From the NCBI RefSeq assembly GCF_036324365.1, contig NZ_CP137080.1, positions 992,001 through 1,056,000 of the forward strand: a stretch of DNA of 64,000 nt. The letters run 5' to 3'. Shown piece after piece: positions 27,439-35,564 of this stretch. Below the pieces are notes generated by a model. It saw nothing but the letters and a program-made list of their open reading frames with translations. It ran no database searches and was not told the DNA's origin. The DNA is from Microbacterium limosum. GTDB taxonomy: Bacteria > Actinomycetota > Actinomycetes > Actinomycetales > Microbacteriaceae. Each line of letters begins with the position of its first letter. Position 1 is the stretch's first letter. Position numbers and translations under genes: made by a program.

Positions 27439-27446
27439 GGCAGGCG

Positions 27447-27512
27447 ACGCTACGGGCGGGGTGTTTCGGCGGGGATCGATCCCGCGTTACCCTCTGCGAA
27501 CGTTTCCCTCAC
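27447..27512 (-). promoter_or_regulatory. nirB promoter with GlnR-like operator array
   Basis: On the minus strand: GTGAG (27508-27512), n6, GTTCG (27497-27501), n6, GTAAC (27486-27490), n18, GAAAC (27463-27467), n9, GTAGCGT (27447-27453, with -10 TAGCGT at 27447-27452). Positions match the narK promoter base for base, although the two outer half-sites are more degenerate. The nirB ATG at 27438 falls where transcription should start. Confidence 0.6.
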
Positions 27513-27569
27513 GCCCGAGATGCGGCACTTGTGAGAACTGCCGCATCGGCCGCCGAGGCGGCGGTCAGG

Positions 27570-28352
27570 TCAGGAGACGCCGAGCCACGACCGGTCGGTG
27601 AGCACGATCGGACCGTCCGCGGTGATGGCCACGGTGTGCTCCGCGTGCGCGCCCCGCGAGCCGTCGGCCGAGCGGAGCGTCCATCCGTCGGCGTCCGTCA
27701 CGAGCTGATCGGTGGAGGCGAGGAACCACGGCTCGAGTGCGACCACGAGGCCGGCGCGCAGGGGGTAGCCCCTGCCGGCCTTGCCGTCGTTGGGGATGTG
27801 GGGATCGCCGTGCATGATCCGTCCCACGCCGTGGCCGCCGAAGTCGGTGTTGATCGAGTAGCCGTCGGAGCGGGCGACGTGGGAGATCGCCGCGGAGATG
27901 TCGCCGACGCGATGGCCCACGGTCGCCGCGTCGATCGCGGCCGCGAGGGCGCGCTCCGTCGTGTCGATGAGGCGCAGGTCCTCGTCGCGCGGCGTGCCGA
28001 CGACGAAGGAGACCGCGGAGTCGGCGACCCAGCCGTCGACGGAGACCGCGAAATCGAGCGAGACGAGGTCGCCGTCGCGCAGCACGTAGTCGCGTGGGAG
28101 CCCGTGCAGGACGCCGTCGTTGATCGAGGTGCAGATCACCTTGCCGAACGGGCTGGCCCCGAAGGAGGGGTGGTAGTCGATGTAGCACGACTCCGCGCCG
28201 GCGCGGCGGATGAGATCGTGCGCGCGCCGGTCGATGTCGAGCAGGTTCGTGCCGACCTTCGTGTCCTCCCGCAGAGCCGCGAGCGTCTCCGCGACGAATC
28301 TGCCCGCGGGACGCATCTGCTCGATCTCGGCGGGTGTGCGCAGCTCGATCAT
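27570..28352 (-). CDS. map: Methionine aminopeptidase, type I
   Basis: The 260-residue metalloprotease removes initiator methionine. It starts MIELRTPAEIEQMRPAGRFV. Metal ligands are in YHPSFG...SINDGVLHGLP, SLDFAV with a following D, and GGHGVGRIMH...H, ending VVALEPWF and the glutamate in HAEHTVAIT. GAAAGG about 7 nt before the ATG at 28352 sets the start. A CAGAAT -10 lies at 28374-28379. It is co-directional with nirB but has a separate promoter. Confidence 0.96.
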   Translation of the reverse strand: MIELRTPAEIEQMRPAGRFVAETLAALREDTKVGTNLLDIDRRAHDLIRRAGAESCYIDYHPSFGASPFGKVICTSINDGVLHGLPRDYVLRDGDLVSLDFAVSVDGWVADSAVSFVVGTPRDEDLRLIDTTERALAAAIDAATVGHRVGDISAAISHVARSDGYSINTDFGGHGVGRIMHGDPHIPNDGKAGRGYPLRAGLVVALEPWFLASTDQLVTDADGWTLRSADGSRGAHAEHTVAITADGPIVLTDRSWLGVS

Positions 28353-28373
28353 CGTGTTCCTTTCGCCGAGACC

Positions 28374-28379
28374 ATTCTG
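28374..28379 (-). promoter_or_regulatory. map -10 box
   Basis: The word CAGAAT (minus strand) lies about 22 nt before the map ATG, with GAAAGG in between. The same -10 word precedes rpsP and rplS. Confidence 0.45.
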
Positions 28380-28444
28380 TCGGATGCCGCTGTTCCGCCC
28401 TGGGAGCTCGCCCAGCCTCACCGGTACCAGGGCGCTGCGCGGCG

Positions 28445-28450
28445 TAGCAT
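28445..28450 (+). promoter_or_regulatory. -10 box of the 28.46 kb membrane protein, leaderless type
   Basis: TAGCAT is followed by 7 nt and the ATG at 28458, with no Shine-Dalgarno. Confidence 0.45.
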
Positions 28451-28457
28451 CGGTGTC

Positions 28458-28961
28458 ATGTGGCTGCGGAGGGCGTACTATCACTGGCTCCTGCCGGCGG
28501 CGTTGGTCCTGCCGCTCTGGCTCGTCGTCGGCTGGGCGGTGTTCCAGGCCGGCGCGTGGGTGTTCCTCTGGGTCCTCTTCATCGCGGTGCCCTCGGTCCT
28601 CGTGGGCCAGCTCGTGCTCACCCTCCTCGTCCGCTCACGGCCCTCCGTGCGAGAGGAGCGAGCGGTCTCGTGGGCGGATGTCGCGGGTTTCACGGTCTGG
28701 CACGCGCTCACGATCGCGGTCGGGCTCTTCAGCGAGGCATGGTTCGTGCCGATTCTGATCGGCGCCATCGCCGCGGGGATCGGGATGTTCTGGCTGTCCC
28801 TCTGGCAGCTGTGGCGCGACGCCCGCGAGAGCGGCACGCGCATGATGCTGCGCTACAGCGCGACGTCTCCGTCGCCCGGGGCCTCGGAGCGCACCGACCG
28901 CGCGGACGGGCCGCGGGTCATCGTCGTCGACGAGTCCCGCCGAGGATCCCGCGGCGACTGA
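28458..28961 (+). CDS. Small integral membrane protein
   Basis: The 167-residue protein has four hydrophobic segments at about 10-30, 33-57, 74-95 and 97-117, then a hydrophilic tail rich in S, R and D (RYSATSPSPGASERTDRADG). No family motif is recognised. Actinobacterial proteins of this kind are often annotated as permease-like. The ATG at 28458 follows a TAGCAT -10 by 7 nt. It is divergent from map and lies upstream of rplS. Function unknown. Confidence 0.72.
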   Translation: MWLRRAYYHWLLPAALVLPLWLVVGWAVFQAGAWVFLWVLFIAVPSVLVGQLVLTLLVRSRPSVREERAVSWADVAGFTVWHALTIAVGLFSEAWFVPILIGAIAAGIGMFWLSLWQLWRDARESGTRMMLRYSATSPSPGASERTDRADGPRVIVVDESRRGSRGD

Positions 28962-28970
28962 GCGGCCGTT

Positions 28971-29127
28971 TTGGCGGGGCCGCGGCATCCGTGGCAGAAT
29001 AGGCGTTTGTGCCGAGACCGGCTCTGCCTCAGGGGAGCCCGCGGACGAGTGAATCTCCGCATGCACACCTCATACCCACCATTTCACCCGCGTGGCCGAC
29101 CTGTGGCGGCCGCAGGAAGAGACGATC
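28971..29127 (+). promoter_or_regulatory. rplS promoter and leader
   Basis: TTGGCG (28971-28976), an 18-nt spacer, and CAGAAT (28995-29000) within GTGGCAGAATAGG. The leader is about 120 nt with a GGAAGAGA ribosome binding site before the ATG. The -10 environment is shared with rpsP, suggesting similar growth-linked expression. Confidence 0.6.
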
Positions 29128-29475
29128 ATGCAGATCCTCGACGCGCTCGACGCAGCATCGCTGCGCAGCGACATCCCCGCTTTCGGTCCCGGTGACACCG
29201 TCAAGGTGCACGTGAACATCACCGAAGGCAACCGCTCCCGCATCCAGGTCTTCCAGGGCGTCGTGATCGGCCGCTCGGGCGACGGCGTGCGCGAGACCTT
29301 CACGGTCCGCAAGGTCAGCTTCCAGGTGGGTGTCGAGCGCACGTTCCCCGTGCACAGCCCCGTGATCGACCACATCGAGGTCGTCACCCGCGGCGACGTG
29401 CGTCGCGCCAAGCTCTACTACCTCCGCGCCCTCCGCGGCAAGAAGGCCAAGATCAAGGAGAAGCGCGAGGGCTGA
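29128..29475 (+). CDS. rplS: 50S ribosomal protein L19
   Basis: L19 (115 residues) lies at the 30S-50S interface. [30 protein letters not shown] and the C-terminal [18 protein letters not shown] are characteristic. I use the ATG at 29128, behind GGAAGAGA. A GTG at 29092 is also in frame but would add 12 atypical residues. A strong terminator follows. Confidence 0.97.
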   Translation: MQILDALDAASLRSDIPAFGPGDTVKVHVNITEGNRSRIQVFQGVVIGRSGDGVRETFTVRKVSFQVGVERTFPVHSPVIDHIEVVTRGDVRRAKLYYLRALRGKKAKIKEKREG

Positions 29476-29490
29476 ACCCCTCTGCTCTCC

Positions 29491-29523
29491 GAAGGTCCCG
29501 GGCGAACGATGCCCGGGGCCTTC
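29491..29523 (+). terminator. rplS terminator
   Basis: GAAGGTCCCGGGC (29491-29503) pairs with GCCCGGGGCCTTC (29511-29523) over a GAACGAT loop, with one internal mismatch, 15 nt after the rplS stop. Confidence 0.75.
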
Positions 29524-29617
29524 GCCGTTCAGGGGCGTCTCCGCGCCCTTTGCGCGTCGCGATGTGCGACGCTTGGTGGAGCGCCGGCGCGTGAGTCCCG
29601 GTCATGAAGGAAGAACC

Positions 29618-30367
29618 GTGAGCACCCCTGTGACCGACGTCGAGGAGCCGTCCCGCCCCGCACGCAGCCGTCGCCGCAGCGCGCTGGCCCTGTTGCGCGA
29701 CATCGTCGTCATCCTTCTCGTCGCCGTGCTCGTGTCGTTCCTGGTCAAGACGTTCCTGGTGCGCTCCTTCTACATCCCCTCGGGGTCCATGGAGAACACC
29801 CTCATGGTCGACGACCGCATCCTCGTCGACGAGATCACGCCGCGATTCGGCGGCTACGACCGCGGAGACGTCATCGTCTTCCGCGATCCCGGCGGCTGGC
29901 TGCCGCCGTCCACGGCGCCGGAGCGTCCGCCCGTGGTCGAGGCCGGAGAATGGCTGCTCTCACTCGTCGGCCTCGCCGCGCCCGACAGCGACGACCACCT
30001 CATCAAGCGCATCATCGGGCTGCCGGGGGATCGGGTCGTGTGCTGCAACGCGCTCGGTCAGATCGCCGTCAACGGCGTCCCGCTCGACGAGGGCTCGTAC
30101 CTCCGGCTTCCGGCGGGGCAGACCGCGGCATCCGCCGATGCGTTCGACGTCACGGTCCCGGAGGGCTCCCTCTGGGTCCTCGGCGACAACCGCTACAGCT
30201 CGAAGGACTCGCGGTACAACCAGGACCAGCCCGGAGCCGGCTTCGTCCCTCTCGACAATCTCGTCGGCAGGGCGTTCCTGATCACCTATCCGCTCGACCG
30301 GTTCGGCCTCATCGATTTCCATCACGAGGTGTTCTCGGGGGTGCCCGCGCCCGAGGGGGCGCCGTGA
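29618..30367 (+). CDS. lepB: Signal peptidase I
   Basis: The 249-residue membrane protease cleaves Sec and Tat signal peptides. One N-terminal membrane segment (about 24-48) precedes the box YIPSGSMENTL with nucleophile S57. The general base is K130 in KRIIGLPGD. The box GDNRYSSKDSR is near residue 190. The GTG at 29618 is preceded by AAGGAAG, so the 18 codons upstream are excluded. The stop overlaps the rnhB GTG. Confidence 0.96.
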   Translation: MSTPVTDVEEPSRPARSRRRSALALLRDIVVILLVAVLVSFLVKTFLVRSFYIPSGSMENTLMVDDRILVDEITPRFGGYDRGDVIVFRDPGGWLPPSTAPERPPVVEAGEWLLSLVGLAAPDSDDHLIKRIIGLPGDRVVCCNALGQIAVNGVPLDEGSYLRLPAGQTAASADAFDVTVPEGSLWVLGDNRYSSKDSRYNQDQPGAGFVPLDNLVGRAFLITYPLDRFGLIDFHHEVFSGVPAPEGAP

Positions 30368-31020
30368 CGGTCGCCGTCCCGACGCTGACACGCGAACGGC
30401 GTCTCCTGAGGGAGTACCCGCTCGTCATCGCGTGCGACGAGGTGGGCAGGGGAGCGCTCGCCGGTCCCGTCGCCGTCGGCGCGACGGCGATCGATGCGGC
30501 CGCGTCGCGCCGACGGATGCCGGAGGGGCTGCGCGATTCGAAGCTGATCCCCGAAGCCCGGCGAGCGGCCGTGGCGACGCGGGCGGCGGCGTGGGTCTGC
30601 GCATCCGCGGTCGGCTGGTCCAGCCCCGAAGAGGTCGACGACGTCGGGATCGTCCGCGCCCTGGGCCTCGCGGCGATCCGGGCGCTGGACGGGCTGCGCG
30701 CCCAGGGCGTCGCGGCCGGCGAGGCGATCGTGCTGCTCGACGGGAACCACGACTACATCACGCCGGCCGGAGCGACAGGGCTCACGGTCATGCCCGTGGT
30801 GAAGGGCGACCGCGACTGCGCGAGCGCCTCCGCGGCATCCGTCATCGCCAAGGTCGCCCGCGACGCGCTCATGGTCGACCTCCACCCGCAGCACCCGCCC
30901 TACAACTGGCTGCGGAACAAGGGCTACGCCAGCCCCGACCATCGGATGGCGATCACCGAGCATGGACTGAGCCCCCACCACCGCGCGTCGTGGGCGATCC
31001 GGCCCGCCACGCTGTTCTGA
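30364..31020 (+). CDS. rnhB: Ribonuclease HII
   Basis: RNase HII (218 residues) removes ribonucleotides from DNA. The active site starts with IACDEVGRGALAGPVAVGA (aspartate and glutamate), continues with the D in LLDGNHDY and GDRDCASASAASVIAKVARD, and ends HRASWAIRP. The start is a GTG at 30364 overlapping lepB as GTGA, in the conserved rplS-lepB-rnhB order. Confidence 0.96.
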   Translation: MTVAVPTLTRERRLLREYPLVIACDEVGRGALAGPVAVGATAIDAAASRRRMPEGLRDSKLIPEARRAAVATRAAAWVCASAVGWSSPEEVDDVGIVRALGLAAIRALDGLRAQGVAAGEAIVLLDGNHDYITPAGATGLTVMPVVKGDRDCASASAASVIAKVARDALMVDLHPQHPPYNWLRNKGYASPDHRMAITEHGLSPHHRASWAIRPATLF

Positions 31021-31061
31021 GCGCCGGCGCCGGTCGAGATCGGGATGGCCGGGTGCCCATC

Positions 31062-31067
31062 TAGACT
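31062..31067 (+). promoter_or_regulatory. -10 box before the DUF2469 gene
   Basis: TAGACT lies 9 nt before the ATG at 31077. The intervening bases hold a run of G (GGGGGGACC) that could act as a very close ribosome binding site or reflect a short leader. Confidence 0.45.
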
Positions 31068-31076
31068 GGGGGGACC

Positions 31077-31403
31077 ATGGATGACGATGTGTTCGAGGAC
31101 TACGACCGCGAGCTCGAACTGGCTCTGTTCCGCGAGTACCGCGACGTCGTCTCGCAGTTCCAGTACGTGATCGAGACCGAGCGCAGGTTCTATCTGGCCA
31201 ACGACGTCAACGTCGTCCGTCGCGACACCGAGCACGACTTCTACTTCGAGATCACGATGTCTGACGTGTGGGTGTGGGACATCTATCGCGCCGACCGATT
31301 CGTGAAGGCCGTCCGCGTGCTCACGTTCAAGGACGTGAACGTCGAGGAACTCTCCCGCCGCGACTTCGAGCTGCCGCAGGAGCTCTCCCTCGACGGAGAG
31401 TGA
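31077..31403 (+). CDS. DUF2469 family protein
   Basis: The 108-residue protein is acidic and aromatic-rich: DYDRELELALFREYRDVVSQF, YVIETERRFYLANDVNV, and a WVWDIYRADRFV block. This is the DUF2469 family, conserved in actinobacteria next to rnhB and yraN. Its function is unknown. No membrane segment or catalytic motif is visible. Confidence 0.9.
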   Translation: MDDDVFEDYDRELELALFREYRDVVSQFQYVIETERRFYLANDVNVVRRDTEHDFYFEITMSDVWVWDIYRADRFVKAVRVLTFKDVNVEELSRRDFELPQELSLDGE

Positions 31404-31530
31404 CGCAGCCCTCCTCCCCGCGGGTCTGATCCGCGATCTCTCCCCGACCGTCGCGAGGGCGAGCCTCCGGGCACGGCCGCGCTGACACGGTGGGTCTCGC
31501 GTGCCGTCGGGTGCGCGGGAGGAGGCGGCC

Positions 31531-31893
31531 GTGGCGGCGAAGGACGAATTCGGGCGCGCGGGCGAGGAGCGTGCCGCACGGTACCTGGCGGATGCCGGAT
31601 GGTTGATCCTCGCCCGCAACTGGCGCTGCCGGGAGGGCGAGCTCGACCTCGTCGCGCAGCGGGACGGCGTCCTGGCGGCCGTGGAGGTGAAGTCCCGGCG
31701 CGGCATCGGGTACGGCCACCCCTTCGAGGCGATCACTCCCCGCAAGCTCGACAGGCTGCGCCGGCTCGCCGTCGCCTGGGCGATCGCCCATCCCGATGAA
31801 GCGCGCGGGCGTCGTGTGCGCATCGACGCCATCGCGATCACGGGCGACGACGCGGCCACGGCGCCCCTCGAGCATCTCGAGGACGTGCGGTGA
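31531..31893 (+). CDS. yraN: YraN-family endonuclease-like protein (UPF0102)
   Basis: The 120-residue protein has a restriction-endonuclease-like fold: FGRAGEERAARYLADAGW, RNWRCREGELDLVAQRDG and VEVKSRRGIGYG (the E-x-K metal site). Biological role is unsettled; it neighbours yifB and dprA in many genomes. I choose the GTG at 31531 because GGGAGGAGG lies just upstream; a GTG at 31501 would add ten residues. The stop overlaps yifB. Confidence 0.87.
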   Translation: MAAKDEFGRAGEERAARYLADAGWLILARNWRCREGELDLVAQRDGVLAAVEVKSRRGIGYGHPFEAITPRKLDRLRRLAVAWAIAHPDEARGRRVRIDAIAITGDDAATAPLEHLEDVR

Positions 31894-33422
31894 GCGTGGC
31901 GCGCACATGGGGCGTCGCCCTGACGGGGCTGCACGGCGCGCTCGTCGAGATCGAGGCGGACCTGTCGAATCAGCTCCCCGAATTCCGCGTGATCGGTCTG
32001 CCCGACAAGGCGCTCGGCGAGGCGCAGCTGCGGGTGCGCAACGCGACGGCGAACTGCGGGATGCCGCTGCCCGCGCGCCGGCTGACGGTCAACCTCTCAC
32101 CGGCGGCGCTTCCGAAGCAGGGATCGGGCTTCGACCTGGGCATCGCGGTCGCGGCGCTCGCCACCGCGATGCCGTTGGACCGGGCATCGATCGAGGAGAC
32201 CGTGCACATCGGCGAGCTCGGTCTGGATGGGAGGCTGCGCCCCGTCGCGGGCGTCCTCCCCGCCGTGATGGCGGCGGCGCGGGGCGGGCGACGCCGAGTC
32301 GTCGTGCCCCACGCCAACCGGGACGAGGCGGCACTGGTCACCGGCATCGACGTGCACGGTGCGGTCTCGCTCATCGACGTCATGCGTCTCCACGGGTCGG
32401 AGGTCGAGGAACGCGCCATGGTTCCCGTCGGCGCGGCTGCCGTACCGCCGGGCGGATCCGGCGAGGCGGCGGAGCTCGCCGACGTCGTGGGCCAGCGGGA
32501 CGCGGTGGAGGGCCTCGTCGTCGCCGCCGCCGGAGGACACCATGTACTGATGTCGGGTCCGCCGGGGGCGGGTAAGACGATGCTCGCGGCCCGGCTCCCC
32601 GGCATCCTGCCGCCGCTCGCGGACGACCAGGCGCTCGAGGCCGCCGCGGTGCGCTCGCTCGCGGGAGAGCCGATCACGCGGCTCTCCCGCACTCCTCCCT
32701 TCGAGGCGCCACACCACGGCGCATCCGCGGCGGCGCTCGTCGGCGGCGGGTCGCGAGTGGTGCGCCCGGGCGCGATCGCGCGGGCGAGCGGGGGAGTGCT
32801 GTTCCTCGATGAGGCGGCCGAGTTCGCCCCCTCCGTGCTCGATGCGCTGCGTCAGCCGCTCGAGAAGGGGAGCATCACGATCCACCGCGCCGGCGCGAGC
32901 GCGACGTTCCCCGCGCGGTTCCAGCTCGTGCTCGCCACCAACCCGTGCCCGTGCGGCAACTACGGGGTGCGCGGCGCGTCGTGCGGATGCCCGCCGCAGG
33001 CGATCCGGCGCTATCTCGGCCGGCTCTCCGGCCCCCTCCTCGATCGTGTCGACATCGAGGTGCAGATGACCCGGGTCAGCGTTGCGCACGCATCGCAGGA
33101 CGAGGGAGGAAGGCTCAGCACCGCCGCCGCGCGAGCGCAGGTGGCAGAGGCCCGGGCGCGGGCCGCCCGTCGACTGGAATCCACGCCGTGGCGGCTCAAC
33201 GCGGAGGTCTCCGGGCCGTGGCTGCGGCAGGGGCCGCTGGCGCTGCCCGCTTCCGTTCGACGCCCGCTCGATGTGGCCCTCGCGCGAGGGGCGCTCACGC
33301 TGCGGGGATACGACCGCGTTCTGCGCCTCGCGTGGAGCGTCGCGGATGTCGCGGGGATCGATGCGCCCGGTCTCGCGGAGATCGGCCGGGCGCTGTTTCT
33401 GAAGAAGGGGATCACGACGTGA
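31890..33422 (+). CDS. yifB: YifB-type magnesium-chelatase-like AAA+ ATPase (ComM family)
   Basis: The 510-residue protein has an N-terminal LonC-like/ChlI domain (GLPDKALGEAQLRVRNA), an AAA+ core with Walker A SGPPGAGKTML (about 222), GVLFLDEAAEFAP (Walker B) and a cysteine-rich finger NPCPCGNYG...CGCPP, and a C-terminal Mg-chelatase domain. The homologue ComM is a branch-migration helicase in transformation in some bacteria. The GTGA overlaps with yraN and dprA suggest translational coupling and a DNA-processing role. Confidence 0.93.
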   Translation: MSVARTWGVALTGLHGALVEIEADLSNQLPEFRVIGLPDKALGEAQLRVRNATANCGMPLPARRLTVNLSPAALPKQGSGFDLGIAVAALATAMPLDRASIEETVHIGELGLDGRLRPVAGVLPAVMAAARGGRRRVVVPHANRDEAALVTGIDVHGAVSLIDVMRLHGSEVEERAMVPVGAAAVPPGGSGEAAELADVVGQRDAVEGLVVAAAGGHHVLMSGPPGAGKTMLAARLPGILPPLADDQALEAAAVRSLAGEPITRLSRTPPFEAPHHGASAAALVGGGSRVVRPGAIARASGGVLFLDEAAEFAPSVLDALRQPLEKGSITIHRAGASATFPARFQLVLATNPCPCGNYGVRGASCGCPPQAIRRYLGRLSGPLLDRVDIEVQMTRVSVAHASQDEGGRLSTAAARAQVAEARARAARRLESTPWRLNAEVSGPWLRQGPLALPASVRRPLDVALARGALTLRGYDRVLRLAWSVADVAGIDAPGLAEIGRALFLKKGITT

Positions 33423-34639
33423 GCACGATGACGGCGGCCGAGCTGGCCGGGTGGAGCGAACGGCGGCGCCGGGACGACCTGCGGGGCCTGGGAGCCCCCG
33501 AGGACGATGCGGCAATGACCGATCGGTGGGCGCGGGCCGTGTGGTCGCTGCTGGCCGAACCCGGGGACCGGACGGCACGTGCCCTGATCGAGGCCGTGGG
33601 GGCGATGGAGGCCCTCCTCGTCGTGGCGGAGAAGGATCCCGGGAGTGCGCTGGAGACTCCCGGGGCGGTGGGTGACGGCCTTCGGCGGTGGCGACCCCGC
33701 CTGCGGCGCGGCGGCATCGAGGCGATGTTCCACACGGCACGGGCGGCGGGGGTGTCGATCCACGTCCCGGGCGACCCCGCGTGGCCGATGCGTGTCGACG
33801 ATCTCGGCGACCACGCACCCGTATGCCTGTGGGCCCGAGGGAGCATGCGCATGGCAGCTGCCGACGGGCCGGCTGTCGCCCTGATCGGCGCGCGGGCGTC
33901 GACAGCATACGGAGAGCGGATCGTGATCGACATGGCAGCCGAACTGGTGGGAGCCGGTGTGCGCATCGTGTCGGGCGCCGCATACGGAATAGACGGAGCG
34001 GCGCACCGAGCGGCGCTCGCCGGCGGCGGGGTGACCCTCGCGGTGCTGGCGGGTGGGCTCGACAGGCCGTACCCGACCGGCCACAGCGATCTCATCGCGC
34101 GCATCGCCGCGACAGGGACGGTGCTCTCGGAGATCCCGCCCGGGGGCGCGCCCACCAAATGGCGCTTTCTCGCCCGCAACCGCACTATCGCCGCGCTCGC
34201 CGATGCCGTGATCGTCGTGGAGGCCGGATGGCGCAGCGGTTCGCTGAACACCGCAGGGCACGCCGCCACGCTCGGCCGTCCGCTGGGCGCGGTGCCCGGT
34301 CCCGTCACGAGCGGCGCATCGGCGGGGTGCCATCGCCTGCTTCGCGAGTACGACGCGGTCTGCGTGACGGGCCCCGAAGACGTGCTCTCCCTCTTGGGTG
34401 GCTCGGCGTCCGTCCGGCGGGCCGTGGGGCCGGCGACCGACGACTCCACTCGCGTGCTCGACGCCCTCTCGACGAGGGCGGATCGATCGGTCGATGACGT
34501 CGCCCGCCGGGCGGGCCTGGCCCCGGCCGACTGCGGCGCGATCCTGGCGCTCCTCGAGCTCGAGGGGGTGGCCAGGCGCGGGGCGGTGGGCTGGCGGCGC
34601 GCCGCCGCGGTGCCGGCGCGCGGAGGGGCGCATTCTTGA
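33419..34639 (+). CDS. dprA: DNA processing protein DprA
   Basis: The 406-residue protein has the DprA Rossmann core: AVALIGARASTAYGERI, VRIVSGAAYGIDGAAHRAAL, LAGGLDRPYPTGHSDLI, and RFLARNRTIAALADAVIVVEA. A C-terminal winged helix follows (STRVLDALSTRADRSVDDV). DprA loads RecA on single-stranded DNA during transformation. Many non-competent bacteria also keep it. The GTG at 33419 overlaps yifB, and xerC starts 3 nt after its stop. Confidence 0.94.
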   Translation: MSTMTAAELAGWSERRRRDDLRGLGAPEDDAAMTDRWARAVWSLLAEPGDRTARALIEAVGAMEALLVVAEKDPGSALETPGAVGDGLRRWRPRLRRGGIEAMFHTARAAGVSIHVPGDPAWPMRVDDLGDHAPVCLWARGSMRMAAADGPAVALIGARASTAYGERIVIDMAAELVGAGVRIVSGAAYGIDGAAHRAALAGGGVTLAVLAGGLDRPYPTGHSDLIARIAATGTVLSEIPPGGAPTKWRFLARNRTIAALADAVIVVEAGWRSGSLNTAGHAATLGRPLGAVPGPVTSGASAGCHRLLREYDAVCVTGPEDVLSLLGGSASVRRAVGPATDDSTRVLDALSTRADRSVDDVARRAGLAPADCGAILALLELEGVARRGAVGWRRAAAVPARGGAHS

Positions 34640-34642
34640 AGG

Positions 34643-35554
34643 ATGCTGCTGACCGAGGCATCCGAGGCGTTCGCGCACCACCTGGGCGATGTGCGCCGAC
34701 TCTCCCCGGCCACGGTGCGGGCCTACCGTGCCGACCTTCGCGACCTGGCGGCTCTCGCGGCGACCCGAGGTGTCACGGCGCTCACCGATGTGGACCTCGA
34801 GCTGCTCCGGGAGTGGCTGTGGCATGCATCGGAACGCGGCGACGCCCGATCGACGCTGGCGCGCCGCACGGCGACCGCCCGGGCACTGTTCTCGTGGGCG
34901 CTCGAGACGGGGTTGGTACCGACCGATCCCAGCCTGCGGCTCACCGCGCCCAAGCGGGCGCGCACGTTGCCGCGCGTGGCTCCGTCGGCGGCCCTTGCGG
35001 AGGTCATGGAGCGCTCGGCGGCGGAGGCGGCCGACGGAGACGCGATCTCCCGGCGCGACCATGCCGTGCTGGAGCTGTTGTACGGGTCCGGGATCAGGGT
35101 GTCCGAGCTCTGCGGCATCGATATCGACGACATCGATCAGCAGCGCGGGGTCGTGCGCGTCGTCGGCAAGGGGGACAGGGAACGGGTGGTGCCGTTCGGA
35201 GCGCCCGCCCGGCGCGCCCTCCAAGCCTATCTGCCGGTGCGACCGGCCCTGCTCACCGGCACGGCCCCCGACGCGCACGGCGCCCTCTTCCTCGGCGCCC
35301 GCGGCGGCAGGCTCTCGCCTCGGGTCGTCCACCGACTCGTCTCCCGCCGGATCGGGCCGGTCATGGGCGCGGAGAACGTGGGTGCGCACGCGCTCCGGCA
35401 CGCCGCGGCGACGCACCTGCTCGACGGTGGCGCAGACCTCCGCAGCGTTCAGGAGCTACTGGGGCATGCCAGCCTCGGCACGACGCAGATCTACACCCAC
35501 GTCTCGAGCGAGCGTCTCGCGGCCGCGTACCGGCTCGCGCACCCCCGCGCCTGA
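34643..35554 (+). CDS. xerC: Tyrosine recombinase XerC
   Basis: The 303-residue recombinase has an N-terminal SAM-like DNA-binding domain (SPATVRAYRADLRDLA) and a catalytic domain with the active-site arginine in YGSGIRVSEL, lysine in VGKGDRERVVPF, HALRHAAATHLL (H-x-x-R), LGHASLGTTQIYTHVS with the terminal histidine and tyrosine nucleophile. Length and context fit the chromosome dimer-resolving XerC rather than a phage integrase. GAAGG precedes the ATG. Confidence 0.92.
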   Translation: MLLTEASEAFAHHLGDVRRLSPATVRAYRADLRDLAALAATRGVTALTDVDLELLREWLWHASERGDARSTLARRTATARALFSWALETGLVPTDPSLRLTAPKRARTLPRVAPSAALAEVMERSAAEAADGDAISRRDHAVLELLYGSGIRVSELCGIDIDDIDQQRGVVRVVGKGDRERVVPFGAPARRALQAYLPVRPALLTGTAPDAHGALFLGARGGRLSPRVVHRLVSRRIGPVMGAENVGAHALRHAAATHLLDGGADLRSVQELLGHASLGTTQIYTHVSSERLAAAYRLAHPRA

Positions 35555-35564
35555 CCGCCCCCGC

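Noticed and set aside
24961-27534. 857-codon plus-strand open frame opposite nirB
   Set aside because: Antisense shadow of nirB with no domain and no start signal; long antisense frames are expected at this GC content.
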